A stretch of 64,000 nt of DNA. It comes from an uncultured Geobacter sp. (GTDB lineage: Bacteria > Desulfobacterota > Desulfuromonadia > Geobacterales > Geobacteraceae). Shown piece by piece: positions 26,859 to 35,191 of this stretch (position 1 is its first letter; every line of letters begins with the position of its first letter). A program made the translations under genes and the position numbers. The stretch is taken from NCBI GenBank assembly GCA_903925075.1, contig CAIYDQ010000276.1, positions 1-64,000 of the forward strand. Reading direction: 5' to 3'. The notes beneath the pieces were generated by a model, which did not search any database, was not told the DNA's origin, and saw only the letters and a program-made list of their open reading frames with translations.

Positions 26859-28220
26859 TTGTCCACCAAGAACCCGCGTCGCGCCGCCTTCGATATACTG
26901 CTTCGGATCGAAAAAGAAAAATCCTTCGCAGACATCCTGATCGATCACGAACTCTCCAAGGAGATCATTAAGGGGGCCGACCGCGGTTTGCTGACGGAGC
27001 TGGTTTACGGCGTACTCCGCAGGCAGGGGACCTTGGACCACATCATCGGCCAGTTCTCCAGCCAGCGGCCGGAAAAGCTGGAGCTTTTCGTGCGCCTGCT
27101 GCTGCGGTTGGGGGTCTATCAGTCGTTCTTCCTGGACCGGGTGCCGGTCTCGGCCGCGGTCAACGAGACGGTGAATCTCGCCAAGGAACTGGCGCCGCGG
27201 GCGGCGGGCTTCATCAACGCCATCCTGAGGAGCGCCGACCGCGGCCGCGACGCCATCAGCTATCCCGATCGCGCCCAGCACCCGGTCGACTATCTGGCCG
27301 TGCGCTATTCGCACCCCGCCTGGCTCGCCGCCCAGTGGTGCGAGCAATTGGGATTGGAGGACGCGGAGGCGCTGGCCGCCGCCATGGCGGAGCCGCCCCC
27401 CTTCACGGTCAGGGTCAACACGCTGCGCAGCTCGCGGCAGGAGCTTTTGGAGCGGCTGGCCGCCGAGGGGGTCAGTTGCAGCCCGACCGTCTGGTCGCCC
27501 GACGGCATCCGCTTGAACCAGTCGGGCGCCATCACCAGGCTCCCCTCCTTCAGGGACGGACTTTTCACCGTGCAGGACGAGTCCTCGCAGCTCGCGCCGC
27601 TCTTTTTGGGGGCGAAAAAAGGCGAGCGGGTGCTGGACGCCTGCGCCGCGCCGGGGGGGAAGAGCACCCAGATCGCCCAACTGATGGGAGACAGCGGCGA
27701 GATCTTCGCCTGCGACGTGAACCACAAGAAGCTGCGCATGATCAAGGAAACCTGCGAGCGGCTGGGCATCGGCTCGGTGCGGACCTTCACCATGGACGCC
27801 ACCTCCTCTTCCAACGCCATCAAGGACACCAGCTTCCACCGCATCCTGGTGGACGCCCCCTGCTCCGGGCTGGGAGTGATCCGGCGCAACCCCGAGGGGA
27901 AATGGTGGAAATCGCCGGTGGACCTGGCACTGCTGGCGGCGACCCAATTGCGAATATTGGAGAACCTCTGCGACTACCTGGAGCCAAACGGCACGCTGCT
28001 CTACGCCACCTGCTCCACCAGCCGTCAGGAAAACGAGGAGGTGATCGACGCCTTCTTGCGGCGCCACCCCGAGTTCGCCGTCGATGACCTGCGGCCGCTG
28101 TTCCCCTCCTTCGAACCACTTTTCAGCGAGCGCGGCTTTTTCAGAAGCTGGCCGCACCGAGACGGCATGGACGGCTTCTTTGCCGCCCGCCTGAAAAAGC
28201 AACCCCGGGAGAACCCATGA
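26859..28220 (+). CDS. rsmB: 16S rRNA (cytosine-5)-methyltransferase RsmB
   Basis: A 453-residue enzyme that methylates C967 of 16S rRNA. Residues 1-140 form the NusB-like RNA-binding domain. The SAM-binding motif I is [11 protein letters not shown] (260-270). The two cysteines needed for catalysis and release are Cys335 (in VDAPCSG) and Cys385 (in YATCSTS). The start is TTG at 26859, with GAGGAAGC upstream. It heads an operon with rpe, overlapping its start by four bases. This combination with rpe is common in related genomes. Confidence 0.97.
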   Translation: MSTKNPRRAAFDILLRIEKEKSFADILIDHELSKEIIKGADRGLLTELVYGVLRRQGTLDHIIGQFSSQRPEKLELFVRLLLRLGVYQSFFLDRVPVSAAVNETVNLAKELAPRAAGFINAILRSADRGRDAISYPDRAQHPVDYLAVRYSHPAWLAAQWCEQLGLEDAEALAAAMAEPPPFTVRVNTLRSSRQELLERLAAEGVSCSPTVWSPDGIRLNQSGAITRLPSFRDGLFTVQDESSQLAPLFLGAKKGERVLDACAAPGGKSTQIAQLMGDSGEIFACDVNHKKLRMIKETCERLGIGSVRTFTMDATSSSNAIKDTSFHRILVDAPCSGLGVIRRNPEGKWWKSPVDLALLAATQLRILENLCDYLEPNGTLLYATCSTSRQENEEVIDAFLRRHPEFAVDDLRPLFPSFEPLFSERGFFRSWPHRDGMDGFFAARLKKQPRENP

Positions 28221-28882
28221 AAAAGATCGCACCCTCCATCCTCTCCGCGGATTTCGCCCGGCTGGGCGAAGAGGTCGCAGCCATCGAGGCCGCAGGCGCC
28301 GACTACGTGCACATCGACGTGATGGACGGCCGCTTCGTGCCCAACATCACCATCGGGCCGCTGATCGTGGCGGCGGTGCGCCGCGTCACCAAGCTGCCGC
28401 TCGACGTGCACCTGATGATCGCCGAGCCGGACCGCTACGTCCCCGCCTTTGCCGAGGCCGGGGCCGACATCATCGTGGTGCACGCCGAGGCGACCGACCA
28501 CCTGCACCGCAGCGTGCAGTTGATCAAGTCGCTGGGCAAAAGGGCTGGGGTCTCGCTCAACCCGGCGACCCCGCTGAACGTGCTCGATTACGTGCTGGAG
28601 GATCTCGACCTGGTGCTCTTGATGACGGTCAACCCCGGTTTCGGCGGCCAGTCCTTCATCGAGGCCTGCCTGCCGAAGATCCAGGCGCTGCGCGGCATCA
28701 TGGACAAGCGGGGCGTGGAGGCGGAACTCGAGGTCGACGGCGGCGTGAAAACCGACAACATCGCCCGCATCTCGCGCGCGGGCGCCGACGTCTTCGTGGC
28801 CGGCTCCGCCGTGTTCCAAAGCCCCGACTACCTGTCCACCATCGGCGAACTGAAGAAAAGGGCCAAGGAACCGATGCTCTGA
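28217..28882 (+). CDS. rpe: Ribulose-phosphate 3-epimerase
   Basis: A 221-residue TIM-barrel enzyme of the pentose phosphate pathway that interconverts ribulose 5-phosphate and xylulose 5-phosphate. Family marks are the opening [16 protein letters not shown], the metal and catalytic HIDVMDG (His32, Asp34), VHLMI with the second His, [10 protein letters not shown] binding the phosphate, and EVDGGV with the second catalytic Asp. Full length and all motifs are intact. Its ATG overlaps the rsmB stop (ATGA), so translation is coupled. Confidence 0.97.
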   Translation: MKKIAPSILSADFARLGEEVAAIEAAGADYVHIDVMDGRFVPNITIGPLIVAAVRRVTKLPLDVHLMIAEPDRYVPAFAEAGADIIVVHAEATDHLHRSVQLIKSLGKRAGVSLNPATPLNVLDYVLEDLDLVLLMTVNPGFGGQSFIEACLPKIQALRGIMDKRGVEAELEVDGGVKTDNIARISRAGADVFVAGSAVFQSPDYLSTIGELKKRAKEPML

Positions 28883-28927
28883 TCGGCAGCCGGTCGAAGG
28901 CCCCGGAACCGAAACGGAAAAGACGCT

Positions 28928-29548
28928 ATGACGCTTAAGGAAAACATCAAGGCCGCGCTGGCCGCGCGCACCCGGGTGCCGATGGCAGGGGGGCCGGTGC
29001 CGGCGGCGGTGTTGCTGCCGCTATTCATGAAAAACGGCGAATACCACCTGCTGTTCACCAAAAGGACCTCGCATCTCACCCACCACAGCGGCGAGATCTC
29101 CTTCCCCGGCGGGGTCGGCGATCCGGGCGACGGCGACAGCACCGCCACCGCCCTGCGCGAGGCGTGGGAGGAGGTCGGCATCGCTCCCGGCGACGTGGAG
29201 GTGTTGGGAGAGCTGGACGACTGCCACTCCAAGTTCAACTACCTGGTGACCCCGGTGGTGGGGGTGTTTCCCGCCGATTATCGGTTGACCGTGAACGCCG
29301 CGGAGATCGAGCGGATCATCGAGGTGCCGCTGTCGCATTTCGGCAAACCCGGGGTGTTTCGGGTGGAAGAGTGGCAGTGGCAGGGGGGGAAGCGCGCCAT
29401 GTATTTTTATATCCACGGCGAGGACGAGATCTGGGGGCTGACGGCGAGGATCCTGAAGCAGTTCCTGGACATTCTCGGCGGGGCAGTGGATGCGGGAGAG
29501 GATGAGCTCAGCAAGCCCGCCGATTTCAGCTACCCGCCGAGCGACTGA
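28928..29548 (+). CDS. NUDIX hydrolase, CoA pyrophosphatase type
   Basis: A 206-residue NUDIX enzyme. The NUDIX box is GGVGDPGDGDS followed by ALREAWEEVGI; the relaxed first half and the preceding HHSGEISFPGG motif (about residues 53-63) are the mark of the CoA-diphosphatase subgroup (NudL/YeaB), which trims coenzyme A and its derivatives. A C-terminal GLTARILKQFLDIL helix is also typical. It follows rpe by 45 bases on the same strand and is the last gene before a strong terminator. Metabolic clean-up is the likely role. Confidence 0.92.
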   Translation: MTLKENIKAALAARTRVPMAGGPVPAAVLLPLFMKNGEYHLLFTKRTSHLTHHSGEISFPGGVGDPGDGDSTATALREAWEEVGIAPGDVEVLGELDDCHSKFNYLVTPVVGVFPADYRLTVNAAEIERIIEVPLSHFGKPGVFRVEEWQWQGGKRAMYFYIHGEDEIWGLTARILKQFLDILGGAVDAGEDELSKPADFSYPPSD

Positions 29549-29611
29549 CTCATGAGATAATTCCTCGATAAAGTTCCCAAATCCGGGCTCATGAGGCCTG
29601 TGATCAGCAAC

Positions 29612-29651
29612 TTAAGGCCAAATTCGGCATGCCGAATTTGGCCTTTTTTTA
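29612..29651 (+). terminator. Strong intrinsic terminator of the rsmB-rpe-NUDIX operon
   Basis: A perfect 28-base palindrome (29616-29643, GGCCAAATTCGGCATG in its first half) is followed by seven T residues. Confidence 0.95.
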
Positions 29652-29696
29652 ATGGGAAAGAGGGGGAGGGTCTATTCCTTTGCTGGAAGGCAGCCC

Positions 29697-29764
29697 GTAG
29701 GATGCGGTGAACGTCGTGAACCGCATTATCCCCAAACCGATGCGGTTCGTGCCCACCGCATCCT
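29697..29764. repeat. REP-like cruciform repeat
   Basis: GTAGGATGCGGTGAAC at the left and GTTCGTGCCCACCGCATCCT at the right pair by 11 perfect bases, with a nested inner palindrome (GAACCGCAT with ATGCGGTTC). A half copy is at 33098-33127 and a diverged full copy at 39416-39508. The element lies between the stop of the endonuclease III homologue and the preceding terminator. Confidence 0.75.
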
Positions 29765-29769
29765 GAAAC

Positions 29770-30429
29770 TTATTCCCCGCAGCCGAGGCCGGCCAGCGGG
29801 CAACCGGCGCAAATCGGGGTCTTCCGGCAGTGGCGCTTGCACTGCTCGACGATCAGCGCGTGATACTCGTTGAACAGGGGAGTGTCGGCGGGAAGCGCAT
29901 CCATGAACAGGGAGCGCACCTGCTCGTAATGGTCGGTCTCCCTGATCAGGCCCAGCCGCGAGAACAGCCGCCCGGTATAGGCGTCCACCACGAAGGAGGG
30001 CTTCCCCCCCGCGTAGAGCAGGATGCAATCGCAGGTCTCCGGGCCGATGCCGCGCACCCCGAGCAGTTCCTCGCGAAGCTCCCGCCAATCGCCGTCGAAC
30101 ATCGCCTCCAGGCTGCCGTGGCGCCGCAGCAGCCAGCCGAGAAACTCCTTCAGCCTGGCGCTCTTCACGTTGAAAAACCCGGAAGGACGAATCAGCTCCG
30201 CCAGCCGCTCGCGGTCGATCTCCCAGAGCGCCTCCACCGAGAGGAGTCCCGCGCGCTTCAGGTTGGCGATGGCCTGCTCCACGTTGACCCAATTGGTGTT
30301 CTGGGTGAGGATGGCGCCGACGCAGACCTCCAACGGGGTGTCGGCGGGCCACCAGTGGCGCGCGCCGTGACGCTTCAGGAGGAGCTCGAAGAGCTCCATG
30401 AGGCGCTCGCGGTCAACGGCTTTGGGCAA
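29770..30429 (-). CDS. Endonuclease III-like HhH-GPD glycosylase lacking the catalytic lysine
   Basis: A 219-residue member of the helix-hairpin-helix glycosylase superfamily. The hairpin is LLGVRGIGPETCDCILLYAG (about residues 122-141), the catalytic Asp is in VVDAYTGR, and four cysteines near the C terminus (HCRKTPICAGC ... GLGC) form the 4Fe-4S cluster. The Lys that gives Nth its lyase activity (normally GRKTA) is replaced by Glu (GPETC), so it is probably a monofunctional base glycosylase, as in MagIII-like 3-methyladenine enzymes, not a bifunctional endonuclease III. It is the third gene of a nadA operon, 16 bases after the gamma-carbonic-anhydrase-like gene. Confidence 0.88.
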   Translation of the reverse strand: MPKAVDRERLMELFELLLKRHGARHWWPADTPLEVCVGAILTQNTNWVNVEQAIANLKRAGLLSVEALWEIDRERLAELIRPSGFFNVKSARLKEFLGWLLRRHGSLEAMFDGDWRELREELLGVRGIGPETCDCILLYAGGKPSFVVDAYTGRLFSRLGLIRETDHYEQVRSLFMDALPADTPLFNEYHALIVEQCKRHCRKTPICAGCPLAGLGCGE

Positions 30430-30445
30430 CGTCGTGTACGCTTGG

Positions 30446-31012
30446 CTAGGGGCCGATCCCGGCGCCCAGAGAGGCGGCCGAGGCCTCCTCGGCGAGGTAG
30501 TCGCGCGAATACCGGACGTAGTTCCCGGAGGAGCGGCCGAGCCAGGCCACCTCGTCGGGGGTCAGATCGCGTTTGTATTTGGCGGGAGCACCCACCCAGA
30601 GGGTGCCGGGGGCGACCACGGTCCCCTCGGTCACCAGCGCGCGGGCGCCCACCAGCGCGCCCTTGCCGATCAGCGCATGGTCCATGATCATCGCCTGCAT
30701 GCCGACGAAGGCGCCGTCTTCGATGGTGCAGCCGTGCAGGGTGACGCCGTGGCCGACGGTGACGTCGTCGCCGATGATCAGCGGCGCGCCCGGATCGTCC
30801 GCGTCCTTCTTGTGCGTTACGTGCAGCACCGAGAGGTCCTGAATGTTGCTGCGGTCGCCGATGCGGATGAAATTCACGTCCCCGCGGACCACGCAGTTGT
30901 ACCAGATGCTTGCTTCCTTGCCGATGGCGACGTCCCCGATCACCATGGCGCCCTCGGCGATGAAGGCCGATGCCGCTATCCGGGGAGAAATGCCTTTGAA
31001 CGAACGGATCAT
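30446..31012 (-). CDS. Gamma-carbonic anhydrase family hexapeptide protein
   Basis: A 188-residue left-handed beta-helix protein with the isoleucine-patch repeats of hexapeptide transferases (for example IAASAFIAEGAMVIGDVAIG). The gamma-carbonic anhydrase signs are present: an early Asn-Arg-type loop (NCVVRGDVNFIRIGDRSNIQ) and zinc-site His residues (VLHVTHK, VGHGVTLHGC). The family (PaaY, CaiE, YrdA) includes true carbonic anhydrases and thioesterases. I start at 31012 because AGGAGC lies eight bases upstream. nadA lies immediately upstream; the reason for this linkage is unknown. Confidence 0.88.
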   Translation of the reverse strand: MIRSFKGISPRIAASAFIAEGAMVIGDVAIGKEASIWYNCVVRGDVNFIRIGDRSNIQDLSVLHVTHKKDADDPGAPLIIGDDVTVGHGVTLHGCTIEDGAFVGMQAMIMDHALIGKGALVGARALVTEGTVVAPGTLWVGAPAKYKRDLTPDEVAWLGRSSGNYVRYSRDYLAEEASAASLGAGIGP

Positions 31013-31044
31013 GCGTTTTGCTCCTGACTTCCTGACTGGTTGAT

Positions 31045-31959
31045 TCAATCTCTGGGGATGGCCAGCATCCGGTCGAGGGCGCGTTTGGCCGGTTTGCGGA
31101 TCTCCTCGGGCACCTTGACCACCGGCTGCATGCTTTGCAGCGACTCCAGCACGTCCTCAAGCGAGGTGAGCTTCATGTTGGGGCAGACCAGGGCCGGAGA
31201 GGCGAGGATGAACTCCTTGTCCGGGTTGTCCCTTTTCAACCGCCAGAGGATGCCGGCCTCGGTGCCGATGATGAAGCGCTTGGCGCTGCTCGCCTGGCAG
31301 TATTGGTACATGCCGGTGGTGGAGCAGACGTGGTCGGCCAGCGCCACCACGGCCGGGTTGCATTCCGGGTGGCAGACGAAAGGGGCGTCGGGGTAGGTTT
31401 GCTGCAACTCCCGCACCACCTCCGGCCGCAGCCGCTCGTGGGTGGGGCAGTACCCCTCCCAGAGATGGAAGCGTTTGTTGGTGAAACCTGCCACGTAGCG
31501 TCCGAGGTTTCGGTCCGGGGCGAAGATCAGCTCGTCCTCGTCCAGCGACTGCACCACCTTCACCGCGTTGGCCGAGGTGCAGCAGATGTCGCTGACCGCT
31601 TTCACCGCGGCCGAGGAGTTGACGTAGGTCACCACCGGCACGCCGGGGAGCGAGGACTTCAACTGGGCCAAGGCCTCGGCGCTCACCATGTCGGCCATCG
31701 GGCAGCCGGCGTCCAGCCGGGGGAGGAGCACCGTCTTTTCCGGCGCCAGTATGGAGGCCGACTCGGCCATGAAGTGCACGCCGCAAAAGACGATTACCTC
31801 CGCGTCCGTCTTGGCGGCCTCTATGGAGAGCGCCAGCGAGTCTCCCGTAATGTCCGCTATTGCCTGCACTTCGTCGCGCATGTAATTATGGGCGAGAAGC
31901 ACGGCCTTGCGCTCTTTGAGCAGAGCCTTGATCTCAGATGCTACCGACTGCTGTGTCAT
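31045..31959 (-). CDS. nadA: Quinolinate synthase A
   Basis: A 304-residue iron-sulfur enzyme that joins iminoaspartate and dihydroxyacetone phosphate to quinolinate, in de novo NAD synthesis. Family motifs are [20 protein letters not shown] near the N terminus, [10 protein letters not shown] with the first cluster Cys, GCPMADM, the region [20 protein letters not shown] with the second, and GTEAGI with CPNMKLT bearing the third. Length fits the shorter, common form. It heads the operon nadA, carbonic-anhydrase-like gene, glycosylase. nadB and nadC are not in the window. Confidence 0.97.
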   Translation of the reverse strand: MTQQSVASEIKALLKERKAVLLAHNYMRDEVQAIADITGDSLALSIEAAKTDAEVIVFCGVHFMAESASILAPEKTVLLPRLDAGCPMADMVSAEALAQLKSSLPGVPVVTYVNSSAAVKAVSDICCTSANAVKVVQSLDEDELIFAPDRNLGRYVAGFTNKRFHLWEGYCPTHERLRPEVVRELQQTYPDAPFVCHPECNPAVVALADHVCSTTGMYQYCQASSAKRFIIGTEAGILWRLKRDNPDKEFILASPALVCPNMKLTSLEDVLESLQSMQPVVKVPEEIRKPAKRALDRMLAIPRD

Positions 31960-32081
31960 ATCACGTCACCGCCGAATGATCATTTTCTGGAGCCAAATGC
32001 CGAGTAAACAGCCCGATAGTAGACAAAGTTAAGGGTCATGTCAAACCCTTTAAGGCCGCCGATCCGCGCCGATAAGCAAGC

Positions 32082-32110
32082 TTGACACCCGACGCCAAAA
32101 CCTCTATTAT
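32082..32110 (+). promoter_or_regulatory. Sigma-70 promoter of the Tat gene
   Basis: A perfect TTGACA (32082-32087) and TATTAT (32105-32110) are 17 bases apart, 64 bases upstream of the start at 32174. Confidence 0.85.
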
Positions 32111-32173
32111 TTTTCCGAAAGATTTTTATGGGCAGCCGCGGGTTTCTCGGCAGAGATAAGTGAGGTAAATGGT

Positions 32174-32503
32174 ATGTTTGGAATAGGGATGCCCGAACTG
32201 GTCATCATCATGGTCATCGCGCTGATAGTGATAGGCCCCCAGAAACTCCCCGAGTTGGCCAGGTCGCTTGGCAAGGGTCTCGCCGAATTTAAAAAGGCAA
32301 CGGACGATTTCAAGCAGAACATGGACGCCGAAACCAGGAACGAGGAAGAAAAGGAGCGTCTGGCAAGGCTTGCCGAAGTGAAGGCGCAGGCCGAGGCGAA
32401 GCCCGTGCAGCCGTCCGAGGAGTTGAAGGACGTGGCGGCCAGCGTGGCTAAAGCCGCCGAGGAGCCTAAGGCGCAGGCCGAGGCGGTTAAGAAGACGGTC
32501 TGA
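32174..32503 (+). CDS. Sec-independent translocase subunit TatA/TatB
   Basis: A 109-residue inner-membrane protein. The N-terminal helix (residues 4-21, [20 protein letters not shown]) is followed by the conserved hinge [20 protein letters not shown] and an amphipathic helix, then a long, Lys/Glu/Ala-rich cytosolic tail (60-109). The proline at the hinge and the length point to TatB or a long TatA; the second Tat protein at 62834 is the short kind. It is a single-gene unit with its own promoter and terminator; no tatC is in the window. Confidence 0.92.
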   Translation: MFGIGMPELVIIMVIALIVIGPQKLPELARSLGKGLAEFKKATDDFKQNMDAETRNEEEKERLARLAEVKAQAEAKPVQPSEELKDVAASVAKAAEEPKAQAEAVKKTV

Positions 32504-32533
32504 AAAGCGGTGGATTTCAGGTCGAGCGGCAGG

Positions 32534-32560
32534 AAAAGGCGGGTTGCTCCCGCCTTTTTT
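32534..32560 (+). terminator. Intrinsic terminator of the Tat gene
   Basis: AAAAGGCGGG and CCCGCCTTTT form a 10-bp stem around TTGCT, followed by T residues, about 30 bases after the stop at 32503. Confidence 0.9.
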
Positions 32561-32664
32561 GCGTCCGCAATCCGGCGGAGCGGCGGGGCGAGGCAATTGT
32601 TTTGCACGGGAGAAAATTCTGGTATAGTCTAGCATCTCACGCCGGTCAAGTTACGGGTAAGGCC

Positions 32665-33084
32665 ATGTTCAATTGGTTTCGAAAAAAGCGCGAAGAGGTG
32701 CTGGAGTTTCCGGACAACGCGGCCGCCTTCGCCCACGCCTGCTCGGTTGGCTACCCCCCGCTGATCGGCGCCCTGATTCCCGCGCTGGTGGCGGAAGAAG
32801 GCGGTGGCGGAGCAGAGGGAGAACGCACCTTTTTGATCAGCGTGGCCACTGCGGGTGGCGCCGTCGAGTTTTGGAGCTGCACGCTGAAAGAGGCTCAGTT
32901 CCATCCCAAGGCGGGAGACCTGGTCGGTTTCCGCATCGTCACCATCGCCTCGGACCTCCCCGTAGACGCCAGTTTGATCGGTTACATCGCCTGCCGGCTG
33001 GACCGGGTACTCTCCCCGCGCAAGGGGTGGGTGATCTCCCAGAACTACACCCCCAAGGACATCAAGCAGCCCATCCGCTGGTAG
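32665..33084 (+). CDS. Small cytosolic protein of unknown function
   Basis: A 139-residue protein starting at ATG 32665; the frame is open further upstream but the start with GGGTAAGGCC just before it gives a clean N terminus (MFNWFRKKREEVLEFPDNAA). It has no signal peptide or membrane helix and is basic at the start. It contains alternating strands (FLISVATAGGAVEFWSCTLK, then LVGFRIVTIASDLPV) and one conserved-looking Cys in CRLDRVLSP. I do not recognise it. It is alone in its transcript, with a half REP-like repeat just after its stop. Confidence 0.65.
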   Translation: MFNWFRKKREEVLEFPDNAAAFAHACSVGYPPLIGALIPALVAEEGGGGAEGERTFLISVATAGGAVEFWSCTLKEAQFHPKAGDLVGFRIVTIASDLPVDASLIGYIACRLDRVLSPRKGWVISQNYTPKDIKQPIRW

Positions 33085-33097
33085 CGGCATTGCCAGG

Positions 33098-33127
33098 CGA
33101 TGCGGTTCGTACCTCACGGCATCCTAC
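33098..33127. repeat. Half copy of the REP-like repeat
   Basis: GATGCGGTTCGTACCTCACGGCATCCTAC matches the right half of the 29697-29764 element. It overlaps the last codons of the small gene at 33114-33320. Confidence 0.6.
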
Positions 33128-33320
33128 CCGCTTCCCGGTCCGCCAACCTCAGCTCCGCCGGGAGCGGTTCCGAGTCCCAGGTAACCTCGGGATAGAGAGC
33201 CTTGTCCAGGCGCAAATAGGTGCCGTCGACGCCGGATTCTGCCCACCAGCACTCGGAGCCCTTGATGGGGAGCTTGTCGAACAGGTACAAATCGTTGTTT
33301 TTGTCTCTGGCTAAGAACAT
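33114..33320 (-). CDS. Small protein of unknown function
   Basis: A 68-residue protein. The ATG at 33320 has AAGGAG at good spacing on the minus strand. The sequence MFLARDKNNDLYLFDKLPIK, then CWWAESGVDGTYLRL, has the aromatic-rich look of a small conserved protein domain (about 60 residues) common in Geobacter relatives, probably cytosolic. Its last residues (ADREAGRMP) fall in the REP-like repeat, so the original C terminus may have been replaced. No neighbour gives a clue to its role. Confidence 0.6.
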   Translation of the reverse strand: MFLARDKNNDLYLFDKLPIKGSECWWAESGVDGTYLRLDKALYPEVTWDSEPLPAELRLADREAGRMP

Positions 33321-33446
33321 GATGCAACTCCTTGAGGGCAGTGCCGCCTGCTGAGCGCGGTCAGTGCTTGGAAAAAAGAAGCCTCGCCTGCGGTCAAAGG
33401 CCAGCGCCCGCGCCTGGCGCGGTTCGCCGACTTGGCCGACCGCCGG

Positions 33447-34340
33447 CTACTTCGCGTGCAGTTTCCCCTTGGCGAGTTTGGCTTCTTCGGATTTTGGGAA
33501 CAGCTCAACCAGCTTCTTGTAGATGTAGAGCGCGCTCTTGCCGTCGCCCATCTCCTTGAAGGCCATCCCCTGCTTCAGCATGGCGGCGGGAACCTTGTCA
33601 CTGTCCGGGAAATTCTTGATCACTTCCTGGAACTCCAGTACCGCCTGCTCGAAATTCTTTTCGCTGTAGTAGGTCTCGCCCAGCCAGTAGTGGGCGTTGG
33701 CGGAGAGTTTGTGCTTCGGGAAGGAGATCAGGAATTTGCCGAACACCTCCCTGGCCTTGGCGACGTCCCCGGCCTTCACGGCGTCGATCCCCTGCTGATA
33801 GATGTACTCCGGCGTCTCCTGCTGTTGCTGCAACAGCAGTTGTTGCTGAGCCGCCATTTTTTTCTGCTCGGCGACGCCCTTCTCCAGCGCGCCGAGCCGC
33901 TCGTCCAAGGCGGCCAGGCGCTTGTTCAGGTCTTCCCTCAAAAGCGCCAGATCGTCCGCCGGCTTTTGCGCCATGATTCGGACGTCGTCGATCTTGCCGG
34001 TTAATAGCTGCATGTCCACCTTGGCGTTGTCCAGGGTCGCCTGCAGGTCCGCGCCCCCCTTGCGGATGGCGAACATGTCTTTTTGATAGCCGGCGATTTC
34101 CTTCTGGTAGCCGGTCATCTCCTTTTGCAGCGCCTCAAGGCTTTGCCGGTAGCCGGCCAGGGATTTCTCCACCCCGTCCTTCACCTCGCCGCGCACCTCG
34201 CCCAGCGACTTATCCACCGTGAACAGACGACTCTTGATCTCATCGGTGTCGCGGCGCACCGACTCCAAATCGCTGCGTGAGGCGCAGCCCAAAAAGGTGA
34301 GCATTGCCAGTGAGGTGAGTACTACCCTCGTTCGCTGCAT
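33447..34340 (-). CDS. cpoB: Cell division coordinator CpoB (tol-pal system protein YbgF)
   Basis: A 297-residue periplasmic protein; here it has a lipobox (MLTFLGC, Cys19), so it is probably lipid-anchored, whereas the E. coli protein is soluble. Residues 20-165 form a long coiled coil with an unusual Gln-rich segment (KMAAQQQLLLQQQQETPEY), and residues 170-297 hold the TPR repeats (YQQGIDAVKAGDVAKAREVF, then HYWLGETYYSEKNFEQAVLE). CpoB links outer-membrane constriction to peptidoglycan synthesis through TolA and PBP1B. It is the last gene of the tol-pal group and is separated from pal by a hairpin. Confidence 0.92.
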   Translation of the reverse strand: MQRTRVVLTSLAMLTFLGCASRSDLESVRRDTDEIKSRLFTVDKSLGEVRGEVKDGVEKSLAGYRQSLEALQKEMTGYQKEIAGYQKDMFAIRKGGADLQATLDNAKVDMQLLTGKIDDVRIMAQKPADDLALLREDLNKRLAALDERLGALEKGVAEQKKMAAQQQLLLQQQQETPEYIYQQGIDAVKAGDVAKAREVFGKFLISFPKHKLSANAHYWLGETYYSEKNFEQAVLEFQEVIKNFPDSDKVPAAMLKQGMAFKEMGDGKSALYIYKKLVELFPKSEEAKLAKGKLHAK

Positions 34341-34373
34341 GACCGTTCTCCTCTAATGTTTGCTTGCCGCATG

Positions 34374-34401
34374 AAAAAAGGAGCCCGAAGGCTCCTTTTT
34401 T
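34374..34401. terminator. Hairpin between pal and cpoB
   Basis: AAAAAAGGAGCC-CGAA-GGCTCCTTTTTT is a symmetric stem with a T-run on both strands. On the minus strand it lies between pal and cpoB and should end most pal transcripts, so cpoB may be expressed at a lower level. Confidence 0.85.
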
Positions 34402-34417
34402 GCGACCGGCTTTGCTG

Positions 34418-35035
34418 CTACTTCACAATGACGAACTCGTCTCTTCTGTTCTTTGCCCACGCCGCTTCGTCGTGCCCTTCGACCGCCGGCTTCTCCACGC
34501 CGTAGCTGATGGTGGACAGGCGATCCGGCTGCACGCCGAGGTTCACCAGATAATCCTTGGCGGCTTTGGCCCGGCGCTCACCCAGCGCCATGTTGTACTC
34601 GTCGGAGCCGCGCTCGTCGCAATTCCCCTCAATCCTTACCTTGGCCGAAGGCTGGCCGGCGAGGAGCTGGGCGTTCTTGGCGAGCAGGCTACGCGACTCT
34701 TCGGAAAGGGAAGCGGAGTCGAAGTTGAAATAGATCTTCTGCAGCTCGCCCTGCAACTGGGCGCCCTGCGTCCCCTTGTTCTCCGGTTTGACGTTGGCTT
34801 CCCCGGCTCGCGTCTCCACCATCGGCTCGGATTTCGCCGGCGCCATCGGCTCGGACTTCGACTCCTCCATGGGCTGCATGGGCTGCGGCGGTGCCGCTTC
34901 CGGCGGGGTCGTCGGGACGGTTTGAGCTGTAGAGACGGGCTCTTCGCTCTTTACCAGGTCCTTCTTGGCGCAACCGCTCGACACAAGCGCTCCGAGACTC
35001 AGAACAACAATGCACCCGATTATCTTCTTACGCAT
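34418..35035 (-). CDS. pal: Peptidoglycan-associated lipoprotein Pal
   Basis: A 205-residue outer-membrane lipoprotein. The lipobox is VSSGC (Cys22). A proline- and glutamate-rich linker (30-95) follows, longer than in E. coli, and residues 95-205 are the OmpA-like domain that binds diaminopimelate in the cell wall (YFNFDSASLSEESRSLL, then VRIEGNCDERGSDEYNMALG, then RRAKAAKDYL). Pal anchors the outer membrane to peptidoglycan and works with TolB. It follows tolB with a 156-base gap and ends at a hairpin. Confidence 0.96.
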   Translation of the reverse strand: MRKKIIGCIVVLSLGALVSSGCAKKDLVKSEEPVSTAQTVPTTPPEAAPPQPMQPMEESKSEPMAPAKSEPMVETRAGEANVKPENKGTQGAQLQGELQKIYFNFDSASLSEESRSLLAKNAQLLAGQPSAKVRIEGNCDERGSDEYNMALGERRAKAAKDYLVNLGVQPDRLSTISYGVEKPAVEGHDEAAWAKNRRDEFVIVK

Positions 35036-35191
35036 TCCCCCACTCCTTTTCGACTAGAATAAGGGCACCGGTCGGCTGGCAGGTGCCTCAATGAACCGCC
35101 CCACATTATACTCGTTTTTATTCGTTAATCAACGATTCATCCACGTCAACGCTTAAGTTAATGCACGCGCCGGGAGGCCGCCGCCGGTCGA

